DNA of 64,000 nucleotides from Vibrio tasmaniensis 1F-187 (lineage in GTDB: Bacteria; Pseudomonadota; Gammaproteobacteria; Enterobacterales; Vibrionaceae). The notes under the pieces were generated by a model. That model was not told the origin of the DNA. It searched no databases and worked only from the letters and a program-made list of their open reading frames with translations. Shown here piece after piece: positions 34,001 to 42,268 of this stretch. The DNA is taken from the NCBI RefSeq assembly GCF_000272405.2, contig NZ_AJZM02000220.1, positions 1 to 64,000 on the forward strand. The letters run 5' to 3'. Both the position numbers and the translations under genes were made by a program. Numbering within the stretch: the first letter of the stretch is position 1; every line of letters starts with the position of its first letter.

Positions 34001-34494
34001 AAGAGGGGCGAGAGCCATCGCTTGATGACCTACTGCGTGAACAAACTGAAATTGAGATGCGCCTGCCTGCGCTATTGCCTGATGACTACATCCCAGACAT
34101 CAATACACGTTTGTCTACTTATAAGCGTATTGCGAGTGTGAGTGACACCGACGAATTGGCAGAGTTGAAAGTCGAGCTGATTGATCGCTTCGGCCTTCTG
34201 CCGGATGCTACCAAGAACTTGTTGTCAGTTTCAGAGCTAAAATTAGCCGCGGCGTCTATCAAAGCGAAGAAAATTGAGGCTCATGATAAAGGTGGATTCT
34301 TAGAATTCTACCCGGATGCTGACATAAACCCGACCTACCTTGTTAAACTGTTGCAATCTCAACCGCAAAAGTTTTCAATGGAAGGACCAACAAAGTTCAA
34401 GTTTACGATACCATTGGTCGACAGACGGAAACGAATTCAATTTGTTAGTGATTTATTGGGCGAATTCAGACAGAACTTGCTGCCTTCGGCATAA
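31033..34494 (+). CDS. mfd: Transcription-repair-coupling factor
   Basis: SF2 translocase that removes stalled RNA polymerase at lesions and recruits UvrA. The 1153 residues match the family (~1148). An N-terminal UvrB-homology module (FPDWETLPYDSFSPHQEIISDRIARL) precedes the RNA-polymerase interaction domain (PGQPVVHIDHGIGRYIGL). The RecG-like motor has Walker A GDVGFGKTEVAMRAAF near residue 631 and DEEHRFGVRQKEK near 731, and the C-terminal TRCF domain follows. It starts 6 bases after the PilZ-like gene, so they are likely co-transcribed. Confidence 0.97.
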   Translation: MTKQSIFTLPKLKGAGDKKHIGNLVGSSLALTIAKLAEQHNSHTLLAVPDPQIALKLQSEIEQFTSNEVALFPDWETLPYDSFSPHQEIISDRIARLYALPTLKDGITIVPISTLLQRQSPRDFLLQHTLMVKTGDLYSLEKLRLQLEKSGYRYVDQVFGPGEYASRGSILDLFPMGSKDPYRIDFFDDEIDTIRTFDPENQRSIEDISEIRLLPAHEFPTSETAIEDFRIRWRQQFDARREPESVYMQVSKGTWPAGIEYWQPLFFEHTETLFDYVADEAQLLILGDVETAVDSFLTDVSHRYEQRGVDPLRPLLTPEQLWLKKDELFAHFKQKPQVNLSLDTIEEKAGRTNLPVMPLPDLSVQHQNKEPLSNLRKFTEAFDGKVVFSVESEGRREALSELLRGIKVRPSEVENLDAAIKGKDKFTLILGSAEHGFIHEEQNIALICESDLLGDRVIQRRKKDKKSVNSDTVIRHLAELKPGQPVVHIDHGIGRYIGLQTLEAGGMKTEYVTLEYQNDAKLYVPVASLNLIGRYSGGAEDSAPLHKLGGEAWQKARKRAAEKVRDVAAELLDVYAKRELKPGYKFVLDRGQYATFKSGFPFEETDDQAMAINAVMSDMCQAKAMDRLVCGDVGFGKTEVAMRAAFVCTDNSKQVAVLVPTTLLAQQHFENFRDRFANLPIRVEVLSRFKSAKEQKSIMQDVADGKVDILVGTHKLLSSDLQFKDLGLLVVDEEHRFGVRQKEKVKAMRADVDILTLTATPIPRTLNMAMSGMRDLSIIATPPARRLAIKTFVRESDDAIVREAVLREIMRGGQVYFLHNQVDTIEKTAESLQKLIPEARVTVAHGQMRERELERIMNDFYHQRFNLLVCTTIIETGIDVPTANTILMDRADNLGLAQLHQLRGRVGRSHHQAYAYLLTPPPKAMTKDAVKRLDAIASLEDLGAGFTLATHDLEIRGAGELLGDEQSGQIQSVGFTLYMEMLEQAVEALKEGREPSLDDLLREQTEIEMRLPALLPDDYIPDINTRLSTYKRIASVSDTDELAELKVELIDRFGLLPDATKNLLSVSELKLAAASIKAKKIEAHDKGGFLEFYPDADINPTYLVKLLQSQPQKFSMEGPTKFKFTIPLVDRRKRIQFVSDLLGEFRQNLLPSA

Positions 34495-34557
34495 GACCCA
34501 ATCCACTTGCACATATAAATGATCCAGCCGGTAGTTCGGCTGGAAGACGGAGTAAAA

Positions 34558-35325
34558 ATGAAAAGACTGATCCCACTGCTACTATTGTTCGTCTCACTGC
34601 CAAGTTTGGCGCAGAGACAATTTGATATAGAAGTGATCATTTTTAAGCGTGCTGTTGATGCAGAAAAAGTGAATGAATCTTGGCCAAACACACAGCCTCA
34701 GATTTCACTTGAGCGCGTAGGTTCATTTCAAGATACCCAATACCGAGCGAAGAAAGGCGTGCAGATGCTGCCTTACTCGGAATACAAGTTAACACCTCAG
34801 AAAGATAAGCTACGCAAACACGCAGGCTTTGAAGTTCTGATGCATACCGCTTGGCGTCAAGGCGACCAAGGCAAAAGCTCGGCACCGGTTTTCCATATTC
34901 AAGCCGGTAAAGACTTCTCTAAACAGTTTAATGCCGACGGTTCTGAGAAAGGTGCAGTAACTGCATCAAATCCGAATGGTTTTCAAGAAGAGACTATCGA
35001 TAAGCCGCTTTACGAGTTAGACGGCAAGCTGCAAATCTACGTTCAGCACTATCTATATGCTGAAACGACATTGGATTTAAAAGCGCCGAGCGTTCGTGAA
35101 GTGACTCTACAAGAGCAACAAATCGAGCTAGATTCACCTGTAAGTGGTGCAGAAAGTAACGTGCAAGTGGGTAATCTAACGGAGATTTCTCCGACGGTTG
35201 AAGTCCAAGAGTTTCTTAAGAGCTACCGCATGGACCAAAAACGTCGTATGCGCAGTACAGAAACTCACTACCTTGACCACCCACTTCTTGGAATGGTTAT
35301 TCAAGTTCGACGCGTGGCGCAGTAA
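34558..35325 (+). CDS. csiV: Peptidoglycan-binding protein CsiV, activator of PBP1a
   Basis: Periplasmic protein that in V. cholerae binds peptidoglycan and is needed for PBP1a-LpoA activity. The ATG at 34558 has GGAG 7 bases upstream and gives a clear signal peptide (MKRLIPLLLLFVSLPSLA, cleavage before QRQFDIEVIIF). An upstream ATG at 34519 would put 13 residues in front of the signal and is unlikely. The mature protein (RQFDIEVIIFKRAVDAEKVNE) and its length of 255 fit CsiV, as does its place directly after mfd. Together with lpoB at 40 kb, both Vibrio PBP activators of this type are in the window. Confidence 0.85.
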   Translation: MKRLIPLLLLFVSLPSLAQRQFDIEVIIFKRAVDAEKVNESWPNTQPQISLERVGSFQDTQYRAKKGVQMLPYSEYKLTPQKDKLRKHAGFEVLMHTAWRQGDQGKSSAPVFHIQAGKDFSKQFNADGSEKGAVTASNPNGFQEETIDKPLYELDGKLQIYVQHYLYAETTLDLKAPSVREVTLQEQQIELDSPVSGAESNVQVGNLTEISPTVEVQEFLKSYRMDQKRRMRSTETHYLDHPLLGMVIQVRRVAQ

Positions 35326-35367
35326 GTTACTTGCCGATTCGGCTATAATTATATAAATAATTCAATC

Positions 35368-35390
35368 CGCCCTCCTAGTGAGGGCGTTTT
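35368..35390 (+). terminator. Terminator of the mfd-csiV unit
   Basis: A 7-bp GC-rich stem CGCCCTC/GAGGGCG with a 5-base loop is followed by TTTTATT, 43 bases after the csiV stop. Confidence 0.8.
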
Positions 35391-35461
35391 ATTAAGTGCT
35401 ATCTATCTTTATTCTGCACTGAATCCTTTGTTCAGTACTTACATGTAATTCGGTATTTCTT

Positions 35462-36007
35462 ATGAGCCCTGACTTTCAGATAAATACTCAACACCTCAAC
35501 CTAAAAATCATTGAAGCCTCAGACGCTCAAGAGTTTTCGCAGCTGGTTAAATCCTCCCCGAGTTTATTGCCATGGCTCGACTGGTGCCACGACGAGTTTT
35601 CGACCGTCGAGGCCGAGAGATTCATTCTTGCGACTCGCTTAAACTGGGTTAAAGCCGATGCGTTTGGCTTTGGTATCTTCGAACGAAAAAGCGAAAAGTT
35701 AGTCGGCATGGTGGCCATAAATGAGCTTTACCACACCTTTAATATGGCAAGTTTAGGTTATTGGGTGGGTGATCAATTTCAGAGAAAAGGGATAGCGAAA
35801 GAAGCAATGCTTGCCCTATTTGAATTTTGCTTCGCAATGCTCAAGTTGACGCGTTTGGAGATTGTCTGCGATACAGAGAACCTACCCAGCCAAAAGCTGA
35901 TCGAGAAATGTGGCGCTGAACGTGAAGCCATTGCAAAGAATCGCTTTATCTTTAACGGTAAACCGAAAGATGGCGTGGTTTATTCTGTGTTACCTCCATT
36001 ATCTTAA
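35462..36007 (+). CDS. GNAT-family N-acetyltransferase (RimJ/RimL type)
   Basis: The 181-residue cytoplasmic protein has the GNAT acetyl-CoA motif GYWVGDQFQRKGIAKEAMLAL (Q-R-K-G-I-A loop) near residues 100-120. It also carries the RimJ/RimL-type sequence LTRLEIVCDTENLPSQKLIEKCGAEREA. Relatives acetylate ribosomal proteins, tRNA-linked amino acids or small molecules, and nothing here tells the substrate. It is a single gene between two terminators and converges on ndh. Confidence 0.88.
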   Translation: MSPDFQINTQHLNLKIIEASDAQEFSQLVKSSPSLLPWLDWCHDEFSTVEAERFILATRLNWVKADAFGFGIFERKSEKLVGMVAINELYHTFNMASLGYWVGDQFQRKGIAKEAMLALFEFCFAMLKLTRLEIVCDTENLPSQKLIEKCGAEREAIAKNRFIFNGKPKDGVVYSVLPPLS

Positions 36008-36055
36008 TCGCTTAATAGAGTAACAATCCGAAATAACACGTACTCGACACGATCG

Positions 36056-36084
36056 AAAAAGAGCTCCGAAGAGCTCTTTTTTAT
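36056..36084. terminator. Bidirectional terminator between the GNAT gene and ndh
   Basis: A stem AAAAGAGCTC/GAGCTCTTTT with a 4-base loop and extra A and T runs lies between converging genes. Confidence 0.85.
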
Positions 36085-36117
36085 TATCAGCGTAATGACC
36101 TTAGAAGGCTTACCTGA

Positions 36118-37407
36118 TTAGTGAAGCTTTAGGTTTGGACGAAGGACACGGTTAATACGACCCACCAACATCATCAGTGATGTTTTGATTAAGCCGTGAA
36201 GTGCCATCTGGTGCATTCGGTACAAAGAGATGTAAACCACACGAGCAATACGTCCCTCAACCATCATCGAACCTTTAGTCAGGTTACCCATCAAGCTACC
36301 TACTGTAGAGAAACGGCTTAGTGAAACCAGTGAGCCTTTATCTTTGTAGATGTAGTCTTTCAGGTCACGGCCGTTCAGCTTAGCGATGATGTTGCTAAAT
36401 GCGCAGCTTGCCATTTGGTGAGCCGCTTGCGCACGTGGTGGAACAAACGAACCATCCGCTTGTGTACATTGCGCCAAATCACCGATAGCAAAGATGTTGT
36501 CATCAAGCGTAGTTTGCAGCGTGTTTTTGACAACCAACTGGTTGATACGGTTCGTCTCAAGACCACCGATGTCTTTCATGAAATCTGGCGCTTTAATACC
36601 AGCAGCCCATACCATGATCTGTGCTGGGATCTTCTCACCATCTTTGGTCGTTAGACCGTCAGCGTCAGCTTGTGTAACCATTGTCGTTGTACGCACGTTG
36701 ACGCCAAGCTTAGTTAGCTCAGAATGTGCTGCGCTGGAAATACGAGGAGGTAGAGCTGGAAGAATACGCTCACCCGCTTCAACAAGGTTAACGTTCAGCT
36801 TGCTTGAATCTAGGTCGCCAAAACCGTATGTACGAAGCTCTTTCACAGCGTTGTGAAGCTCAGCAGACAGTTCAACACCAGTAGCACCCGCACCAACAAT
36901 CGCAATGTCTACCGTACCTTGACCATTCTTAGCGTGCAGCTTTAAGAACTGGTTGTTCATTTCTGTACGGAAACGGTGTGCTTGCTCTGGGCTATCAAGG
37001 AAAATACAGTTGTCACGAACACCTGGGGTATTGAAGTCGTTTGACGTTGAACCTAACGCCATCACAAGAATGTCGTATTCAAGTTCACGGCTTGGCATCA
37101 GTAACTCACCGTGCTCATCAGTCAACTCGCTCAACGCAATCACTTTACGTTCACGATCGATATCGTTCAGGCTGCCCATTTGGAAATCAAAGCAATGGTT
37201 TTTCGCGTGTGCGCGGTAGCTTAGCGCGTCAACACCTTCATCCAATGAGCCAGTGGCTACTTCATGAAGCAATGGTTTCCATAGGTGGCTTGCTTTACGG
37301 TCTACCAGAGTAATCTGGGCACGTTTCTTACGACCTAAAGTGCGGCCTAGCTTAGTTGCTAGTTCTAAACCACCAGCACCGCCGCCTACTACGATAATTT
37401 TTGTCAC
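36118..37407 (-). CDS. ndh: NADH dehydrogenase, type II
   Basis: Single-subunit, non-proton-pumping NADH:quinone oxidoreductase bound to the inner face of the membrane. The 429 residues contain an FAD-binding Rossmann motif at the N-terminus ([18 protein letters not shown]) and a second one for NADH ([20 protein letters not shown]). The FAD ribityl-binding region ([11 protein letters not shown]) comes next. The hydrophobic, basic C-terminus ([26 protein letters not shown]) is the membrane-binding part. A long leader of ~250 bases carries a candidate promoter and FNR-like box. Confidence 0.95.
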   Translation of the reverse strand: MTKIIVVGGGAGGLELATKLGRTLGRKKRAQITLVDRKASHLWKPLLHEVATGSLDEGVDALSYRAHAKNHCFDFQMGSLNDIDRERKVIALSELTDEHGELLMPSRELEYDILVMALGSTSNDFNTPGVRDNCIFLDSPEQAHRFRTEMNNQFLKLHAKNGQGTVDIAIVGAGATGVELSAELHNAVKELRTYGFGDLDSSKLNVNLVEAGERILPALPPRISSAAHSELTKLGVNVRTTTMVTQADADGLTTKDGEKIPAQIMVWAAGIKAPDFMKDIGGLETNRINQLVVKNTLQTTLDDNIFAIGDLAQCTQADGSFVPPRAQAAHQMASCAFSNIIAKLNGRDLKDYIYKDKGSLVSLSRFSTVGSLMGNLTKGSMMVEGRIARVVYISLYRMHQMALHGLIKTSLMMLVGRINRVLRPNLKLH

Positions 37408-37674
37408 AATGACAATCCTCTACAAAATGAATAAATGGGGTTCGGCTCGATTACTCCAACCGATAAATTCTATGTATCTACTCGGCCTCAATTCCAAAGG
37501 CTGCGGCTCATTTGATGACTGTGATAATAAGTAACAACAGCTCACTGAGTAGTTAGAGGGATTACAAGCAACAAACATTGGTTTGTCACTTTGCTCACGA
37601 GGATGAAAAAGGTGTCTACCTGAGAGGCAGAGCACAAATTATGGGCAAGTTTTATCACTCGCTCTCAATTTTTT

Positions 37675-37688
37675 TTGACATTTATCAA
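37675..37688. promoter_or_regulatory. FNR-like box upstream of ndh
   Basis: TTGACATTTATCAA matches the FNR consensus TTGAT-N4-ATCAA at 9 of 10 positions. It lies about 270 bases upstream of the ndh start, next to the candidate -35. FNR control of ndh is known in E. coli; the site here is inferred by eye. Confidence 0.45.
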
Positions 37689-37876
37689 AATATTTTGCTT
37701 TAGAACATTATATATAGCAAAAAGATGACCGCAACAAAAATCCTTACCCACAATGAGGATTCGTGACTGATTAGTTAACGTTTGCGCAAACTCATCGATA
37801 AAATCTATATGACTAGGGCACATTGACCTTTTCACGGTCAAATTTCGTTCGATATAAAAGCGTTTTAATCGCGGCA

Positions 37877-37975
37877 AGGGAGAAGTAGCCTGGTCATTCT
37901 AAGCAAATCTCCCTCAACAAAGAGTAAAGCGCTTTTTGCGGGGTGCTCAGCTCGAACCCTTCGGGCATCGCTTGC
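37877..37975. other. Structured non-coding block, possible small RNA or repeat element
   Basis: The block begins with a 7-bp inverted repeat AGGGAGA/TCTCCCT spaced 24 bases apart. Further dyads follow, including CCC-TTC-GGG near 37960. It is less AT-rich than the surrounding spacer. I do not recognise a known RNA family. Confidence 0.3.
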
Positions 37976-37983
37976 TAATTTGG

Positions 37984-38018
37984 ATAAAAAAACAGCACTC
38001 AATTGAGTGCTGTTTTAT
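37984..38018 (-). terminator. Terminator of ycfP
   Basis: A perfect palindromic stem (AAAACAGCACTCAA and complement) with T-rich flanks on both strands lies 17 bases after the ycfP stop. Confidence 0.85.
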
Positions 38019-38034
38019 AAAATGACGGTAATCC

Positions 38035-38574
38035 TTAAGCGTTTTTAAACGCCTTCATTGCCTGTAAGTGTTGAGAGATCTTTTTGAACTTATGACTCTC
38101 TTTTTCGTCCCAGACAACTTCGTAGTAATCTTCTAGAGCAGAAGCTGTTTTCGTATTGTCGTGAATTTCATCTTCACGAGAAAGCACCACTAAACAGCGT
38201 CCTTTGTTCTTCATACGATACTGAGCGACACACTTAGTCGCGATGTCTTCATACTCTTCTGGGCGATCAATTCGACCTACCATGTTGTTCTCAGGGTGCA
38301 GATTAGGGTTGAACACCACCTGCTTAATCCCACATAAGAAACCAATACGCTCAGACCAAAAACCACCCAAACCTACACCACAAATGATTGGATGTGGATC
38401 ATCGGATTGCTCTATCACTTTATGCACTTCTTTTAGCAAATGCTGCATATCGTGTTTTGGATGCAAAGTACTGTAGTTGATGAAACGAACGTCATCATCA
38501 ATGAATTGCAACTGCAGTATTTTTTCGTGATTGCCCGGGCTTGTTGAGTCGAAGCCGTGTAGATAGATAATCAT
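38035..38574 (-). CDS. ycfP: YcfP family alpha/beta-hydrolase-fold protein (UPF0227)
   Basis: The 179-residue protein is very close in pattern to E. coli Ycf[18 protein letters not shown] at the N-terminus, [17 protein letters not shown], and [17 protein letters not shown] at the end. The nucleophile elbow reads GVGLGGFW, with Gly where a catalytic Ser would be expected (GxSxG), as in E. coli, so classical esterase activity is doubtful. The function is unknown. It lies between ndh and thiK, an order shared with E. coli. Confidence 0.92.
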   Translation of the reverse strand: MIIYLHGFDSTSPGNHEKILQLQFIDDDVRFINYSTLHPKHDMQHLLKEVHKVIEQSDDPHPIICGVGLGGFWSERIGFLCGIKQVVFNPNLHPENNMVGRIDRPEEYEDIATKCVAQYRMKNKGRCLVVLSREDEIHDNTKTASALEDYYEVVWDEKESHKFKKISQHLQAMKAFKNA

Positions 38575-38670
38575 TGTACCTCCCCCATTGAATATTGGTA
38601 CGTTTTGATCAATCTAACACGAAAAACAAGGTTTTAAAGGGAAGACCTCTGAAATTATATTTTTCACTTC

Positions 38671-39537
38671 CTAAACGTGATCATAGCTACATAAAGTGTG
38701 ACTAAGAGCCTCTGCTTCACGCAGATAACTGTCATCGCCCCATAGCTGATGAGCAAGTAAATACCACAGCATTGCCATCATTTGGCTTCTTGGTAACCAG
38801 GCTTCTACTCCGTCAAGCCAAGATTGGGGATCATGGATACCTCTTAGCTGACAGTACTTATTAACAGCTTCTGTAACTGGTAATCGGGCAACAGCAATAG
38901 TCAGCGTAAGATCAAGCCTTGGGTCTGCTAGCGCTGCGTATTCCCAGTCAATGATCTTAATCCCATCTTGATTCTTCACAAGGTTATAGCCACCGAGATC
39001 AAAATGACACAAAGACAGGCCTACACTTGGGATACTTGGAGCCACGCGCCACTCTTGATAAATCTTAGTGCAGGTTTCAGTCTTATGAACCGCATCAAGC
39101 TGAAGCCAGTAGTGGTCAACTCGAGCCGTATAACTGAACGGTTGGAGCGGCAGTCGCGCAGTATTAACCAAATGCACCGAGATCAGCGTCTTCAGTAAAT
39201 CATCCTGCTCGAGTCCTTCGTACAACGTCTCACCCGCGATCCATTCAACCAATAAGCCTTGCTCATTGACCACTATCGGACTTGGGCCGATATCTAGGCG
39301 CTCAATAGCAGACAGTACTTGATACTCTTCATGGCGAGAGATGAAGAACGCTTTGGTGATGGGGGTAATTGGACGCCAAACATACGCGGTGCCATCGGCT
39401 AAAACCAATTTCCAACATCGATTAGTCAACCCACCTGTCAGTGTCTGTGCTCTGATTGGAGGCTCAGAAAAGTAACCATCAAGAGAACTCAAACTGGTAT
39501 CAAGAAGCTTTGCTTCAGACCAAGAAAAAATCGCCAT
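38671..39537 (-). CDS. thiK: Thiamine kinase-like phosphotransferase (APH/ChoK fold)
   Basis: The family member in E. coli (YcfN) phosphorylates thiamine to thiamine phosphate for salvage. The 288 residues show the kinase catalytic loop HFDLGGYNLV (HxDxxxxN) and the Mg-binding IIDWEYAALADPRLDL, plus an N-terminal lobe with GGLTNRCWKLVL. The choline/aminoglycoside kinase fold is certain; thiamine as substrate rests on synteny with lpoB, ycfL and hinT. The ribosome binding site GGGAG lies in the near copy of a 20-bp tandem duplication at 39545-39581. Confidence 0.8.
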   Translation of the reverse strand: MAIFSWSEAKLLDTSLSSLDGYFSEPPIRAQTLTGGLTNRCWKLVLADGTAYVWRPITPITKAFFISRHEEYQVLSAIERLDIGPSPIVVNEQGLLVEWIAGETLYEGLEQDDLLKTLISVHLVNTARLPLQPFSYTARVDHYWLQLDAVHKTETCTKIYQEWRVAPSIPSVGLSLCHFDLGGYNLVKNQDGIKIIDWEYAALADPRLDLTLTIAVARLPVTEAVNKYCQLRGIHDPQSWLDGVEAWLPRSQMMAMLWYLLAHQLWGDDSYLREAEALSHTLCSYDHV

Positions 39538-39544
39538 ATTTACT

Positions 39545-39581
39545 CCCTATAAACGTCTTAACTGCCCTATAAACGTCTTAA
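39545..39581. repeat. Two 17-bp direct repeats at the thiK ribosome binding site
   Basis: CCCTATAAACGTCTTAA occurs exactly twice with a period of 20 bases (39545-39561 and 39565-39581), and CCCTAC begins a partial third copy. The thiK-proximal copy contributes the GGG of the thiK GGGAG ribosome binding site. Confidence 0.9.
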
Positions 39582-39590
39582 TTTCCCTAC

Positions 39591-39620
39591 AAAAAAGGCA
39601 CTGACCAAAAGCCAGTGCCT
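39591..39620 (-). terminator. Terminator after lpoB
   Basis: An 8-bp stem AGGCACTG/CAGTGCCT with a 9-base loop is followed on the minus strand by six T. It separates lpoB from thiK. Confidence 0.8.
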
Positions 39621-39715
39621 CTTCATTAATACCAATCACAGCAAATAACATGTACTGCGTTGAGGCATGACTAAGCCAAGTTAATAGCACACTAAACCAT
39701 TTAAGAAGCTCAATA

Positions 39716-39776
39716 AGCTAAATTAAAAACCCAGTAAGCTAATTAGAAGCCAAGTAAACTTAATTAAAAGCCCAGC
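39716..39776. repeat. Three imperfect 20-21 bp tandem copies of the lpoB 3' end
   Basis: Units start at 39716, 39736 and 39756 (AAGCT or AAACT followed by an AATTA-rich part and CCAGT/C). On the minus strand the first unit encodes the lpoB end (SLLGF and stop). The next two repeat a similar end with their own stop codons. Confidence 0.8.
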
Positions 39777-40354
39777 AAGCTCTTAGATTGTTGCTTACGG
39801 ATTTCAGTTTCGTCAGCCCATTCAATCAAGCCAGACTCAAGATCCATTAGGCGCATGGTCATTTTGTAGTATACGTCTTCGTCGCTGCCCGCTTTCTTAA
39901 CGATGCTTGATAGGTTGCCGTACAACATGTACTGAGCACCAACCATTTTACCAAATTGGATTGCTGAGCTTTGATTTACAAGCTCATCGTTATTTTGGAA
40001 ATTCAATTGTTCACGAACAGACTCTACACGGTCCATATCAACGAAACGGAACTTACCAGAGTTCAGCATTTTAGTACTGATGGTATCAGTGATTGACTCA
40101 GTATCGATGTGCTCACTTGTTTTGTTCTTGATTCGCTCTACGAACACGATTGGACGTTGCTCACGAGTAATGTAAGACACAGAACCAGACGCCATCATGC
40201 TATCGACCATTTCGCCCGCAATCGTTTGAAGGTCAGTTGAACCGAAATCGATTGTCGTGGTTTCTACTGATTGTGCATCACCGTAGCTTACCTTGTTTGA
40301 ACAACCGCCTAAAATAACCGCTAAACCTAGTAGCGCAATGACACTCTTTTTCAT
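39764..40354 (-). CDS. lpoB: Penicillin-binding protein activator LpoB
   Basis: Outer-membrane lipoprotein that reaches through the periplasm to activate the PBP1b synthase. The 196 residues open with a lipoprotein signal ending LGGC at Cys18. The globular domain carries IVFVERIKNKTSEHIDTESI and YMLYGNLSSIVKK, typical of LpoB. The linker after the cysteine is short compared with E. coli (213 residues in total). It follows ycfL, the same order as in E. coli. Confidence 0.92.
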   Translation of the reverse strand: MKKSVIALLGLAVILGGCSNKVSYGDAQSVETTTIDFGSTDLQTIAGEMVDSMMASGSVSYITREQRPIVFVERIKNKTSEHIDTESITDTISTKMLNSGKFRFVDMDRVESVREQLNFQNNDELVNQSSAIQFGKMVGAQYMLYGNLSSIVKKAGSDEDVYYKMTMRLMDLESGLIEWADETEIRKQQSKSLLGF

Positions 40355-40493
40355 TTTGTTTCCTTAACTAATCACTAAGCGGGGTTACCCACTCTCTTAA
40401 ATTTTTGTATTTTCGAATCCTTAGACCCGTTCTATCTCGTCTTTGCTATAAAGCTTGGAACCACTCTAAATATGAGCGGTTCCAAACGAAAGT

Positions 40494-40877
40494 TTACTGC
40501 TCTCTGAACTGAACTCTGAACTGAGTCGCTTTCGGATTTACCGACACTTCCGACAACGAAATACTTTCAAAGCCACGAACAATCGCTTGCTTCCAAGGTC
40601 CTTGTTTTAGGTTGACCTCAAGACCAGCATCGTCGTACCAGTAAAAGCGATAAAGGATATGTTGATCGCCTTTATAGTTACTGTTTAAACGCACGATTCC
40701 TCGCGTATGACCGTCGACGAGGTCAGTACGGATATCTTCAACCTGTAAGCGGCTACCCAATACCTTATCACCAAAGAAAACGTTCTGAGTTTGACTATCT
40801 ACCCTTACGCCAGCTGTATTATCAGCACAACCAGCCAGAGCCATAACCGCTGCTAAGCTCATTAACCACTTTTTCAT
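40494..40877 (-). CDS. ycfL: YcfL family lipoprotein
   Basis: A 127-residue lipoprotein with lipobox LAGC at Cys17. The mature part has the YcfL core (LNSNYKGDQHILYRFYWYDDAGLEV, then PWKQAIVRGFESISLSEVS), an Ig-like beta domain. The function is unknown, but it is constantly linked to lpoB. Its ATG overlaps the last base of the preceding lipoprotein gene stop. Confidence 0.9.
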   Translation of the reverse strand: MKKWLMSLAAVMALAGCADNTAGVRVDSQTQNVFFGDKVLGSRLQVEDIRTDLVDGHTRGIVRLNSNYKGDQHILYRFYWYDDAGLEVNLKQGPWKQAIVRGFESISLSEVSVNPKATQFRVQFREQ

Positions 40878-42268
40878 TACAGCCTCCCTAGCTGTTTATG
40901 CCACATTGTTGCATTGTTTCCTTGTCGAGAAATCCACACCAAAGTGGTCTGCCCTTCTCGAATATCAAAGTCATACGTTTTAGCGCCCGCTTCTAACGTA
41001 TATTGACCACTGTTTGCTACAAACGTGCTGGTCTTTATTTCCGCAGGCAAAGATTGCCAGCTTCGAGTGTCTGGTTGTTCCGTGAATGCATTCCAGACGT
41101 TGAACAAAATGTTACCGACATCGTTACCTTGAGTTGCTTCTTTACGAATGCGGTCTTTCGCGACCACACGTAACGCTTGGCGAATAACAATGCTCGTCAT
41201 ACGTTCAGATAAATCATTCTGCGCCATCGCATTCACATCCGTAATCAAATGCTCAGACAACGGTTGCCCGCTGATTCGTAGCGCAGAAAAGCGTTCTACG
41301 CTTTGGCTCGGATAATATGGCAGCGCCAGAGAGTATATTGCGCCCTGATCGCGACTGTCATAAATAGGTAAATCTAATCGCCAACTGTCCATCGCTTGAA
41401 CTGCACTTTGTTCTTGAAGCACAATTACTCGCCCTTCGCTTGCCCCTAACTTAGATGACTGTTTGTAGCGCTTTTTCAGTGTTGCTAAATCTTGTCGCAT
41501 GCCTAAGCGAGCAGCTGTTGCCATGGTTCTATCGATGATTTCTTGATTCTCAGGCATGATGGCCAAAGCTCGTCGATAGTCCACATAAGCGCTGTTCAGA
41601 TCGTTAGATGCTTCGTAAAGCAGACCAGACAAAAACATCAAATACGCATTTTGCACAGATTGCAGCTTTTTACCCGCATCAGGATAATTCGCAAGAATAC
41701 TACCCACGTTGGCAGACAACCCTTGAGATTTTGCATCGCTTGCAGCACTTTCTAACTCAGCTTCACGTTGCTTCTTGGCTTGTTCCTGAACTTGGTTAGC
41801 ACGACGCATTTCGATCACCGCACCTTCTAAGTCGTTTTTCTTTAAATAATTCAAACCAAGATATAAATGCAGAAAGCCCAACTCATAATCGGCTGGCACA
41901 TACTCGGTAATATTGTCATTCACAGCCAACGCGCCGACACTGGTTGCACTGTCTGATACAGAGATCACCGCTTTACTTTGCTGATCTTTTACTGCCTGAT
42001 CGGCCAGTTCGAGCGACGACTTACTCTCAGGATATTTTTGATCAAGTAGATTAATTCTACCTTTTTCAAAGTTATCAAGAATGTCACCTGCTGCGTAATC
42101 TGGTAACTCTTGTTGAGCCGTTGAATAATCCCCAGACTTGACTGCTTGGTAAATTTCTTTGTTTTGCGCGCTGTAATGACTGAACAGGCTCCCTGCCGAC
42201 ATATTCGCACAACCCGCTGTCAACGCCGATAACAGGGCAATGGAAGCGAATCTAAACTGGTGCTTCAC
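40877..42268 (-). CDS. COG3014-type lipoprotein with TPR-like repeats
   Basis: The 463-residue product has a lipobox TAGC at Cys20 and TPR-like helices over residues ~40-250 (NKEIYQAVKSGDYSTAQQ, LGFLHLYLGLNYLKKNDLEGAVIEMRRAN, DLNSAYVDYRRAL). A C-terminal domain begins near the PYYPSQSVERFSALRISG segment. This family lies beside lpoB and ycfL in vibrios, but not in E. coli. A role in envelope or peptidoglycan assembly is inferred only from this linkage. Its stop overlaps the ycfL start by one base. Confidence 0.85.
   Translation of the reverse strand: MKHQFRFASIALLSALTAGCANMSAGSLFSHYSAQNKEIYQAVKSGDYSTAQQELPDYAAGDILDNFEKGRINLLDQKYPESKSSLELADQAVKDQQSKAVISVSDSATSVGALAVNDNITEYVPADYELGFLHLYLGLNYLKKNDLEGAVIEMRRANQVQEQAKKQREAELESAASDAKSQGLSANVGSILANYPDAGKKLQSVQNAYLMFLSGLLYEASNDLNSAYVDYRRALAIMPENQEIIDRTMATAARLGMRQDLATLKKRYKQSSKLGASEGRVIVLQEQSAVQAMDSWRLDLPIYDSRDQGAIYSLALPYYPSQSVERFSALRISGQPLSEHLITDVNAMAQNDLSERMTSIVIRQALRVVAKDRIRKEATQGNDVGNILFNVWNAFTEQPDTRSWQSLPAEIKTSTFVANSGQYTLEAGAKTYDFDIREGQTTLVWISRQGNNATMWHKQLGRL

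Larger units (their letters stand above)
37408..38034. other. Intergenic region upstream of ndh
   Basis: This 627-base stretch has no credible gene. Towards ndh it holds a candidate promoter (TTGAGA at 37668-37663, CATAAT at 37643-37638 on the minus strand, 19-base spacer) and an FNR-like box at 37675-37688. The half near ycfP has a GC-richer structured block at 37877-37975 and the ycfP terminator. A small RNA in this block is possible but unproven. Confidence 0.55.

Noticed and set aside
37420..37877. Two ~70-codon minus-strand frames upstream of ndh
   Set aside because: No start signals or family signs; the region looks like a leader and promoter.
38035..38574. Catalytic esterase call for ycfP
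   Set aside because: The nucleophile elbow reads GVGLGG, lacking the serine.
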